From Nocardioides glacieisoli (lineage in GTDB: Bacteria; Actinomycetota; Actinomycetes; Propionibacteriales; Nocardioidaceae): 64,000 bases of DNA. The stretch lies in the NCBI RefSeq assembly GCF_004137245.1, contig NZ_SDWS01000002.1:186001-250000 (forward strand), in the 5' to 3' direction. Below the pieces are notes generated by a model that saw only the letters and a list, made by a program, of their open reading frames with translations, was not told the origin of the DNA and searched no databases. Below, piece after piece: positions 26,792 to 34,109 of the stretch. Position numbers and translations under genes: made by a program. The first letter of the stretch is position 1; each line of letters opens with the position of its first letter.

Positions 26792-28252
26792 ATGACGTTT
26801 GCCGACTTCGTCCGGCTGAGCCGCGCCTACGTGTGGGTGCTCATCGGCTGCACGATCCTGGGCGCCCTCCTGATGATCGCGAAGACGACCCGGGACCCGG
26901 TGCTCTACTCGGCGACCGCGTCGGGTCTCGTGCGGGTCGGCAACGCGGAGAGCGCCGGGGAGGAGCAGGGCAACAACCAGGTGGCCGAGGACAAGGCCAA
27001 CCTCTACGCCTTCCTCGTCTCCAAGACACCGGTGGCCCAGGAGGTCGTCGACGAGCTCGGCCTCGACGTGCCCCCCAGCGCCATCGCCGGTCGGTTCTCG
27101 GCAACTGTCGACGCCAGCGTCAACTCCATCACCATCTCCGCCATCGGCACCACGCCCGTGGAGGCGCGCGACCTCGCCAACGCGGTGGTGGACGCGGTCG
27201 TCGTCGTGGCCGAGGACGTCGACGGCGCGAACCTTGCGCGGATCATTCCCCTCGAGGAGGCGCAGCTCCCCGGTGCGCCGTTCACGCCCGACTACGAGCG
27301 CGCGGCCATGAAGGGCGCGATCGGCGGCCTCGGCCTCGCCTACGCCTTCCTGATCGCGCGTCGCCTCATCGATCGCCGGGTGCGCTCGGCCAAGCACGTC
27401 GAGGAGGCCACCGGCGCCGCGGTGCTGGGCGTGATCCCCAAGGAGGAGGTCCTCGGCCGCACGCACCGCGGAGTGCGCGGTGACCTCGGCAGGGCCGCGG
27501 AGGCGTTCCGCCAGCTGCGCACCAACCTGCGGTTCGTCGACGTCGACAACGAGCCCCGCAAGATCGTGGTGACCTCGGCCCTCCCGGGTGAGGGCAAGTC
27601 CACGGTCTCCGCCAACATCGCCCGACTGGTCGCCCAGGCCGGCACCAAGGTGCTGCTGATCGACGCCGACCTCCGCCGCCCGATGATCGCCACCACGTTC
27701 GAGATCGACGGTGCCGTGGGCCTCACCCAGGCCCTCGCCGGCGACGTCGAGGTCAAGGACGTCATCGTCGACTCGGGGATGACCAACCTGAGCCTGCTGC
27801 CCGCCGGGCGCATCCCGCCCAACCCCAGCGAGCTGCTGGGCTCGCTGCGGATGAAGCAGCTGATCGACGAGCTCGCCGAGGAGTACCTCGTCATCCTCGA
27901 CGCACCGCCGCTGCTCCCGGTGACGGACGCCGGCCTGCTGTCCGCCTTCTGCGACGGGGCGCTGCTCGTGCAGGCGTCAGGGAAGACGCACATCGAGCAG
28001 AGCCAGCACTGCCGCCGGATCCTCGACCAGGTCGGCAGCCGGCTGCTCGGCGTGGTGCTCAACAAGGCGCCCGTCAAGGGCGCGAACGCCATCGTCTACG
28101 GCGGCGGCTACGGCGGCTACGGCGGCGGCTACAAGTCCGAGTACAAGTCGGTCGAGGTGTACTCGACGGCGGGCAAGGGCCGACGCCGCAAGCCGGCCAA
28201 GGCCGAGAAGGCGGAGAAGGCGGAGAAGTCCGAGAAGGCCGGCAAGTCCTGA
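26792..28252 (+). CDS. Wzz/BY-kinase: polysaccharide chain-length determinant fused to tyrosine autokinase
   Basis: 486 aa. A Wzz-type N-terminal half has transmembrane helices at about 14-30 and 173-190 flanking an external domain. The C-terminal half is a CpsD/CapB-type kinase with Walker A ALPGEGKST (263-271), Walker A' LLIDADLRRP (288-297) and Walker B LVILDAPP (366-373). A Gly/Tyr-rich cluster (about 436-457) holds the expected autophosphorylation tyrosines. The tail is then an unusual Lys/Ala/Glu series with repeated AEK triplets (470-486). It controls polymer length and export, probably opposed by a LMW-PTP. It is convergent with the initiating transferase. Confidence 0.9.
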   Translation: MTFADFVRLSRAYVWVLIGCTILGALLMIAKTTRDPVLYSATASGLVRVGNAESAGEEQGNNQVAEDKANLYAFLVSKTPVAQEVVDELGLDVPPSAIAGRFSATVDASVNSITISAIGTTPVEARDLANAVVDAVVVVAEDVDGANLARIIPLEEAQLPGAPFTPDYERAAMKGAIGGLGLAYAFLIARRLIDRRVRSAKHVEEATGAAVLGVIPKEEVLGRTHRGVRGDLGRAAEAFRQLRTNLRFVDVDNEPRKIVVTSALPGEGKSTVSANIARLVAQAGTKVLLIDADLRRPMIATTFEIDGAVGLTQALAGDVEVKDVIVDSGMTNLSLLPAGRIPPNPSELLGSLRMKQLIDELAEEYLVILDAPPLLPVTDAGLLSAFCDGALLVQASGKTHIEQSQHCRRILDQVGSRLLGVVLNKAPVKGANAIVYGGGYGGYGGGYKSEYKSVEVYSTAGKGRRRKPAKAEKAEKAEKSEKAGKS

Positions 28253-28283
28253 TCGGTCGATCGGTGCTCGGCCGACGTCAGGA
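28247..28283. terminator. bidirectional hairpin between convergent genes
   Basis: TCCTGA (28247-28252) pairs with TCAGGA (28278-28283) and TCGG with CCGA inside. The element spans the 31-bp gap between the stops of the BY-kinase and the sugar phosphate transferase, so it could terminate both transcripts. Confidence 0.5.
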
Positions 28284-29696
28284 TCAGTAGGCCCCGCGGC
28301 TGCCCATGACGGCGCTCACGGTGCGCGCCAGGATCAGCAGGTCCTGGACCATCGACCAGTTGTCGACGTAGTAGAGGTCGAGCCGCACGGTGTCCTCCCA
28401 CGACAGGTCGGAGCGGCCGGAGACCTGCCAGAGGCCGGTCATGCCGGGCAGCACGTTGAGCCGCCGCAGCATGTCGTCCTCGTACTGCTCCACCTCGGAC
28501 GGCAGCGGCGGCCGGGGACCGACGAGGCTCATCTCGCCGCGCAGGACGTTGACCAGCTGGGGCAGCTCGTCGAGCGAGAACCGCCGGATGAATCGTCCCG
28601 GCCTGGTCACCCGCGGGTCGTCGTGGCTCTTGAAGAGGACGTGGTCGCGTGCCTCGATCTGGGCGAGCCGCTGCTCGGCGTCGATCGACATCGATCGCAG
28701 CTTGAGGCAGGTGAACTCGACACCGTCGCGACCGACGCGGGTCTGGCGGAAGAGGGCGGGGCCGCCGTCGTGCCGCTTGACCCAGACCATCAGCACGAGG
28801 AGCAGGGGCCAGAGCACGGTGAGGATGGCCAGCGCGCCGACGAGGTCGAAGGCCCGCTTGGCGTCGTTGGTAGCGAGCTGCGACCGCGACCGGCCGAGGT
28901 GCATGAGCGGCAGCCCGGCGACCGGGCGGATGCTGATCCGCTCGCTCGACACGTCGGTCACGTTGGGCGCCACGATGATCTGCACGTGGGCGTGGTCCTC
29001 GAGGTCCCACGCCAGGCGGCGCAGGGCCGTCGACGAGCTCACCGCGCCGGCGGTGAAGAAGACGATGTCGGGGTTGAGCTCGTCGACGACGGCGCGCACC
29101 TCCTCGCTGTGCCCCAGCACCGGGATCCCCGTCGAGGTCACCTCGAGTCCCGCGTAGTCGCTCGGGACGAGACAGCCCATCACCTGGTAGCCGAGCCACT
29201 TCTCGCGGGCCAGCACGGTGTGGATCTCGCCGATGTAGCCGGGCGTGCCGACCAGGAGCACCTTCTCGTTGAAGTGACCCGCGATCCGGAGGCGCTGGAT
29301 GATGCGCCGGGTCAGCAGCCGACCCAGCACGAGCAGCAGCACGCCGATGGGGAAGAGGAGGACGAAGAAGCCACGGGACAACGGGTACTGCATGAGGAAC
29401 GCCATCGTCGCCACGAGCGCGGCGGTGAAGAAGGACGCGTTGACGACGAGCTTGAACTCCTCGGTCCCGGCGCCGAAGACGTGCAGCTCGTAGGTGCCGA
29501 AGAAGACCAGCAGCACCAGCCAGGTGCCGATGAAGAAGACGCTCGCGAGCGCCGAGTTCTCGAGGACGTCGCCGGCGGTGTCGAAGATCGACAGCGAGAC
29601 CCGGAACCGGATCGCCAGGACGGTCGCGAAGGCGATCATGAGGAGGTCGACGACGCCGACCAGCCACGGGAGGAGCTTGATGCCCTCAGGGCGCAT
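28284..29696 (-). CDS. exopolysaccharide polyprenyl glycosylphosphotransferase (initiating enzyme)
   Basis: 470 aa. Four or five N-terminal transmembrane helices (to about residue 125) precede a cytosolic NAD-like domain (VLLVGTPGYIGEIHTVLARE) and a C-terminal WbaP/CpsE-type catalytic domain from about 265 with KRAFDLVGALAI, LKLRSM, SLDELPQLVNVLRGEMSLVGPRPP and PGMTGLWQVSGRS. It transfers a sugar-1-phosphate from a nucleotide sugar to undecaprenyl phosphate, starting the repeat unit. ATG 29696 is the family-compatible start and lies 11 bp inside the 3' end of the upstream glycosyltransferase, so translation is coupled. Confidence 0.95.
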   Translation of the reverse strand: MRPEGIKLLPWLVGVVDLLMIAFATVLAIRFRVSLSIFDTAGDVLENSALASVFFIGTWLVLLVFFGTYELHVFGAGTEEFKLVVNASFFTAALVATMAFLMQYPLSRGFFVLLFPIGVLLLVLGRLLTRRIIQRLRIAGHFNEKVLLVGTPGYIGEIHTVLAREKWLGYQVMGCLVPSDYAGLEVTSTGIPVLGHSEEVRAVVDELNPDIVFFTAGAVSSSTALRRLAWDLEDHAHVQIIVAPNVTDVSSERISIRPVAGLPLMHLGRSRSQLATNDAKRAFDLVGALAILTVLWPLLLVLMVWVKRHDGGPALFRQTRVGRDGVEFTCLKLRSMSIDAEQRLAQIEARDHVLFKSHDDPRVTRPGRFIRRFSLDELPQLVNVLRGEMSLVGPRPPLPSEVEQYEDDMLRRLNVLPGMTGLWQVSGRSDLSWEDTVRLDLYYVDNWSMVQDLLILARTVSAVMGSRGAY

Positions 29697-30834
29697 CTCG
29701 GTCCACCCCCTTCTCGTCCGGCACGCGGCTCTCGTCGCCGAGCGCGATGCTCCGGATCCTGTCGATGAACCGTGCTTCGCCGAACTCCTCGGCCCTGCTT
29801 CGTATTGTGTCAGCGTCCCAGTCGTGGCGGTCGGAAAGCGCGAGGGTCGCCGCGATGGCCGTCGGCTCCGGCGCGTCGAAGAACAGCCCCGTCCGTCCCT
29901 CGACGACCGTCTCCAGGAAGCCCCCGCCACGCAGGGCGACGGTCGGCACTCCGAAGGCCGCCGCCTCGAGCGGAGTCAGCCCGAAGTCCTCGTGGCTCGC
30001 CGCGACCAGCACTCCTGCACCGGCGTACGCCGACCGCAGCTGGGCGTCGCTCAGGCCGCCGAGCAGCCGCACGTGGTCGGGCAGCGTGGCGCGCAGGCGT
30101 GCCTCCTCCGGCCCGTGCCCGACGACGACCAGTCGGCGACCGGTGCTGCGAACTGCCTCGATGACGGCATCGACGTTCTTGTAGGGCAGGAGCCGGGAGA
30201 CGACCAGTGCGTAGCCGGGCTCCCAGTCGGCCAGCTCCGGGACGGTCTCGCGGGGGGCCGAGGCGTCCATGCCGTGCGGGGGTGGCAGCAGCTCGGCGTC
30301 GCGGTCGTACGTCGCCGCGATCCGCTGCTGCACGACGCGACTGTTGGCGAGGTAGACGTCCACGCCGTTCGCGGCGCTGCGGTCCCAGCGGCGCAGGAGC
30401 GGGCGGAGGGCGAGGACGGGCGGTCCGAGGGGGGAGCGCCACGCCGGGCCGCCGAGGTACTCGTCGGTCTGGTAGAGCCAGCGCGCGGGGTTGTGGCAGT
30501 AGACGACGGTGCGCCCCGAGGTCCGGAAGCCGTGCGCCCAGCCGCTGCTCGAGGCCACCACGACGTCGGCGTCGATGCGCATCCGCGACGACGCCGTGGC
30601 GAGGAGGGGCAGGGCGAGGCGGTGGTCGCGGCGCAGCGCGGCGACCCGGTTGAGGGGGGACGTCCGGATGTCGGCACGGGCGAACTCCGGGTAGGTCCCC
30701 TCGGGGTCGTAGAGCGTGGTGTGGACCGGTGCTCCCGGGAAGGCCCTCATCAGGCTCAGCACGACGCGCTCGGCACCGCCGCGCTGGGTGAGGTAGTCGT
30801 GGGCGATCGCCACGGTGGGCTGCTGCGTCATCAC
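29686..30834 (-). CDS. GT4-type glycosyltransferase
   Basis: 382 aa GT-B fold. The donor domain shows VVSRLLPYKNVDAVIEAVRSTGR, VVVGHGPEEARLRATL and the GT4 signature HEDFGLTPLEAAAFGVPTVALRGGGFLETV, whose EX7E acidic pair binds the nucleotide sugar. The N-terminal acceptor part begins VAIAHDYLTQRGGAERVV. It would extend the lipid-linked repeat unit at the inner membrane face. The start is GTG 30834 (GTGA overlap with the preceding gene) or the adjacent ATG 30831. Its 3' end overlaps the initiating transferase gene. Confidence 0.9.
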   Translation of the reverse strand: MMTQQPTVAIAHDYLTQRGGAERVVLSLMRAFPGAPVHTTLYDPEGTYPEFARADIRTSPLNRVAALRRDHRLALPLLATASSRMRIDADVVVASSSGWAHGFRTSGRTVVYCHNPARWLYQTDEYLGGPAWRSPLGPPVLALRPLLRRWDRSAANGVDVYLANSRVVQQRIAATYDRDAELLPPPHGMDASAPRETVPELADWEPGYALVVSRLLPYKNVDAVIEAVRSTGRRLVVVGHGPEEARLRATLPDHVRLLGGLSDAQLRSAYAGAGVLVAASHEDFGLTPLEAAAFGVPTVALRGGGFLETVVEGRTGLFFDAPEPTAIAATLALSDRHDWDADTIRSRAEEFGEARFIDRIRSIALGDESRVPDEKGVDRDAP

Positions 30835-31853
30835 GTCACCCCCAGCCGGTCAAGGAGCTGCGCCACCCGCCGGCGGCCTGCCTCGGGGGAGTACTCCTCC
30901 TCCCAACGCCGGCGGGCACGATCCGTCACGACCGCGGTGCGGTCGGGAGAGGCGGCCAGCGCGTCGGCGACCACCCGCGCGAGGTCGTCGGCGTCGCCCG
31001 CGCGGGCGATCCACGGGTGGTCGGTCCCGGCGACCTCCGGCAGGGCGCCGGCGTCGGAGACGACGAAGGGGACGCCGGACGCCATGGCCTCGGCGACCAC
31101 GAGGCCGAACGGCTCGGCCCAGACACTGGGGAACACGACCAGGGCGACGCGCCGGAAGAGCTGCTCGGGAGGGACGTGGCCGAGCCGCGTGGCTCGAGGG
31201 CCGAGGGAGCTGACGGCCGCGTCCACGGCGGCCACCGAGTCGGCGTCGACGTAGCGGGTGTCGCCGGCGAGCAGCAGGCGTACGTCGTGGGGAAGCGATG
31301 ACAGCGCGCGGGCCAGGACGTCGACGCCCTTGTCGGTCGACAGCCGACCGAGGTAGCCCACGTCGGATGATGCGCGGTGGTCGAGGGCCAGGCGCGGCAG
31401 GTCGTGCGTCCAGTTGGCGTGCGGCACGCTGCCCGGCAGGCGCTTGGCTATGTCATGGGAGGGCACCACCGTGGCCAGCGCGCCCCGACGCGCGATCTGC
31501 GCCGCCACGCGCTGTGCCCGGCCGCGCGGGTCCTGGTGGAGGTGCACGATCCGCCGGGGGCGCCCCGACGTCGCGAATGCCGGGACCAGGCCGTGGCACC
31601 ACAGCACGCCCTGCCGCTCGCCCCGGTCCCAGGCGCGGAGGGCTCGCAGGTAGTCGCGTCGCCCGTCGGCGCGGATCGCGACCACGTCGGCCCCGGTCGG
31701 GCCGGCGGCGTCCAGCACCTCGCTGGGGGAGTCCGGAGCCACCACGGTGACGGGGTGTCCCAGCTGCACGAGGGCCTCGGCGTGGCGCAGCAGCATCAGC
31801 TCGCCGCCCCCCAGGTCCGGGTTGTTGGCGGCGAGGTGGATCCGCTCAGCCAT
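30831..31853 (-). CDS. GT4-type glycosyltransferase
   Basis: 340 aa. The N-terminus RIHLAANNPDLGGGELMLLRHAEAL is a GT-B acceptor-domain start. The C-terminal domain has VGYLGRLSTDKGVDVLARAL and SVWAEPFGLVVAEAMASGVPFVVSDAGALPEV, with the EX7E motif at the AEP..AEA region. ATG 31853 overlaps the 3' end of the polymerase gene by 8 bp, and the 3' end overlaps the next glycosyltransferase, so it is the middle of a tight assembly operon. Sugar specificity is not readable. Confidence 0.88.
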   Translation of the reverse strand: MAERIHLAANNPDLGGGELMLLRHAEALVQLGHPVTVVAPDSPSEVLDAAGPTGADVVAIRADGRRDYLRALRAWDRGERQGVLWCHGLVPAFATSGRPRRIVHLHQDPRGRAQRVAAQIARRGALATVVPSHDIAKRLPGSVPHANWTHDLPRLALDHRASSDVGYLGRLSTDKGVDVLARALSSLPHDVRLLLAGDTRYVDADSVAAVDAAVSSLGPRATRLGHVPPEQLFRRVALVVFPSVWAEPFGLVVAEAMASGVPFVVSDAGALPEVAGTDHPWIARAGDADDLARVVADALAASPDRTAVVTDRARRRWEEEYSPEAGRRRVAQLLDRLGVT

Positions 31854-33009
31854 CGGGTGGGCTCTCGGTCGCGGTCGTGGTTGCAGGGGTGAGCGCATGG
31901 CCGAGGGCGAACGCCACCACGATGCCCGCCGGGGTGTCGAGCAGGACCTCACCCAGGGTGACGGCCATGACGGCGGTGCCGATGACCGCGGATTGGACCG
32001 CGGCCGCGCGCAGGTCACCCGCGTGCGACCGCGTGGTGAGGATCCCGAAGGAGTACGCGAGCAGGCCCAGCACGAGGAGCAGTGCGAGCCACCCGCCCTC
32101 CTGTCGCGTCGCGAGGTAGCTGTTGTGGAAGAAGAACTCCAGGTCGCGGATCGTCACCTTGGCCGTCCCGGGGCCGTTGCCGTACCACGGTGACGTCGCG
32201 AGCTCGACGTCCTCCTGCGCGATGATGCGCTTGCGGAGGTTGTCACTGCCCGACCGGTTCGAGAACGGCCCGAAGGAGATGAGGTCCTCGGGGACGTTCT
32301 GGACGAGCCACACAAAGACGATGGCCAGGGCCGTGCCGGCGACCTGCCCCAGGCGCCGGCCGTAGACGATCCAGACCAGGCCGAGGCCCGCCGCCAGCAG
32401 TCCGGTGCGCGAGTAGCAGAGCCAGAGGCCGGTGAGGATCGGGATGGCGATGGCCACCCGCACCTTGAGCCGGTCGTCGGCGAAGAAGACCGCGATGACC
32501 CCCAGGGCGGCGATGAAGTACGCACCCGCGTTGGGGTCGCCGAGGAAGCCGGTGAGCCGGCCGGGGTAGAAGTCACCTCCGATGCCCACGATCGCCATGC
32601 CGATGACCGCGATCAGCCCCGCCGCCATCCCGATCGCCCCGGAGCGGAGCGAGGCACGCCCGGTGCCGAAGGCCCAGATGACCCCGGCCGTGATGCCGAC
32701 GTGCCCGACCCGGCGGACCCAGTCGATGTTGTTGGCCAGACCCGAGAGCACCAGCAGGGCGAGCAGGGACACCCCCAGAAGGGTCACGACACCTGGGAGT
32801 CGGGCCCCACCTCGCGCGGGCCGGAACAGGCACAGCATGACCAGCGCAGCCATCGCGAACTCGTTGATGGGGTAGCCGGACACCACGGTGGTTCGGAACG
32901 GCAGGACCGCCATCAGCGCGAAGTCGCTCATCCGGATCTCGCGGTCCGCCTCGTCGGCCCGGTCGACGGTCTTGTCCGGGAGGTTCCAGGGCGTGTTCTT
33001 CGTGCTCAC
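31846..33009 (-). CDS. Wzy/O-antigen-polymerase-like membrane protein
   Basis: 387 aa with about ten to eleven transmembrane segments. The ligase/polymerase signature appears late as WYGNGPGTAKVTIRDLEFFFHNSYL with TRQEGGWLALLLVLGL, resembling the HNxxLxxxxExG loop of WaaL/Wzy_C proteins. LGDPNAGAYFIAALGVIAVF is a second typical block. It would polymerise lipid-linked repeat units outside the membrane. GTG 33009 overlaps the next gene's stop by GTGA. The N-terminal 27 residues are hydrophilic. Confidence 0.82.
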   Translation of the reverse strand: MSTKNTPWNLPDKTVDRADEADREIRMSDFALMAVLPFRTTVVSGYPINEFAMAALVMLCLFRPARGGARLPGVVTLLGVSLLALLVLSGLANNIDWVRRVGHVGITAGVIWAFGTGRASLRSGAIGMAAGLIAVIGMAIVGIGGDFYPGRLTGFLGDPNAGAYFIAALGVIAVFFADDRLKVRVAIAIPILTGLWLCYSRTGLLAAGLGLVWIVYGRRLGQVAGTALAIVFVWLVQNVPEDLISFGPFSNRSGSDNLRKRIIAQEDVELATSPWYGNGPGTAKVTIRDLEFFFHNSYLATRQEGGWLALLLVLGLLAYSFGILTTRSHAGDLRAAAVQSAVIGTAVMAVTLGEVLLDTPAGIVVAFALGHALTPATTTATESPPDG

Positions 33010-34109
33010 GCCGGGACTCCGCTGTCGGCGTACGTCGCGGCGACCCGAGCGCACATGTCGGCCACGCTCGGCCACTCGGCCAGCCCCGGGCGCACCTCGG
33101 GCTTGAGGCCCTGGTCGGCCAGGGTGGCCGCGACGGCGGTCGCGTCGTCCGCGTCCACCAGCGAGCTCGCCGGCAGGATCTCGGGGTTGCCGCCGACGGG
33201 GGTCGCCACGACGCCCATGCCGCGCGCGGCTGCGTCGAGCAGGGCGTAGGAGCAGTTCTCCCAGACCGACATCATCGCCAGCACGTCGTGCTCGGCCATC
33301 GCCGCGTCCGGGTCGACGAACCCCGGCATCGTCACCGCGTCGACGAGCCCGAGGCGAGTGACCTGCTCGCGCAGCGCGTCCGCCTCCGGGCCGGTCCCGG
33401 CGAGGGTCAGCCGCGCCTCAGGGTGGGTGCGGTGGAGCTCGGCGAAGCCGTCGACCAGAGCAGGCAGGCGCTTCTCCGGCGACAGTCGGGCCAGGGACAG
33501 GATGCGCAGACCCGGGGGTGCCGCTGGTCGAGGTGCGAGCTCGCCCTCCGGTGGCTGAGGTGCGAGCGGAGCGAGCCTCGAAACCACGTCGATCCCGTTC
33601 GGAATGACCGTCACCGGCACGGGGGGATGCCACTTCTCGACCATCGCGTCCGCCGTGGCCCGGCTGACAGCGATCGCGGCGTCGAAGCGCCGCAGGCGTG
33701 CCGTGTGGGCCAGTGCCATCACCCGGCCCTTGGTGGTCGAGCGGTGGTAGACGACGTCGTCGCGGGCGATGCCGTGCTCGGTGGTGACGAGACGGGGCCC
33801 GCGCACGACGAGGGCGGCCACGATGTCGGCGTAGGCGAGGTGGCTGTGCACGACCGCCGGACGCTGACGGCGTACGACGTCGCGCAGCGTCCGCGCGGAC
33901 GACGGCAGGCCGTGCGCCGGCCCGAAGTCACCCTCGATCACCTCCGCGCCGACCGCTCGCAGCTCGCGCGCCAGGTCGCCGGGCGGGGTCAGGAACACCA
34001 GCCGCCAGCCCGGGATCCCGCTGCGTGCCACGTCGAGGACGTGGCGGGCCACGCCGGCCAGGTCACTGACCGGGACCACCCAGAGGGCGACGCGTGCGGT
34101 CAGAACCAT
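33006..34109 (-). CDS. GT4-type glycosyltransferase with a repeat-derived insertion
   Basis: 367 aa. The N-domain has VVHSHLAYADIVAALVVRGPRLVTTEHG, the C-domain ILSLARLSPEKRLPALVDGFAEL and ENCSYALLDAAARGMGVVATPVGGNPEIL. Between VIPNGID (168-174) and LRILSLARLSPEK (201-213), where GT4 enzymes have a short linker, lie about 25 residues rich in Pro and Ala. These are encoded by the dispersed repeat at 33550-33585 and an adjoining partial copy. The frame is preserved, so the protein is probably still active. It overlaps the NeuB-type gene by 10 bp and the polymerase gene by GTGA. Confidence 0.85.
   Translation of the reverse strand: MVLTARVALWVVPVSDLAGVARHVLDVARSGIPGWRLVFLTPPGDLARELRAVGAEVIEGDFGPAHGLPSSARTLRDVVRRQRPAVVHSHLAYADIVAALVVRGPRLVTTEHGIARDDVVYHRSTTKGRVMALAHTARLRRFDAAIAVSRATADAMVEKWHPPVPVTVIPNGIDVVSRLAPLAPQPPEGELAPRPAAPPGLRILSLARLSPEKRLPALVDGFAELHRTHPEARLTLAGTGPEADALREQVTRLGLVDAVTMPGFVDPDAAMAEHDVLAMMSVWENCSYALLDAAARGMGVVATPVGGNPEILPASSLVDADDATAVAATLADQGLKPEVRPGLAEWPSVADMCARVAATYADSGVPA
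33521..33585. repeat. dispersed palindromic repeat, copy 2 (with a partial tandem copy) inside a coding region
   Basis: The main unit (33550-33585) runs GGTGGCTGAGG to CCTCGAAACC with the core GCGAGCGGAGCGAGC. It matches the reverse complement of the repeat at 523-560. A shorter related piece, GCTGGTCGAGGTGCGAGC, lies just before it in 33521-33540. Together they account for the extra linker of the surrounding glycosyltransferase. Confidence 0.7.
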
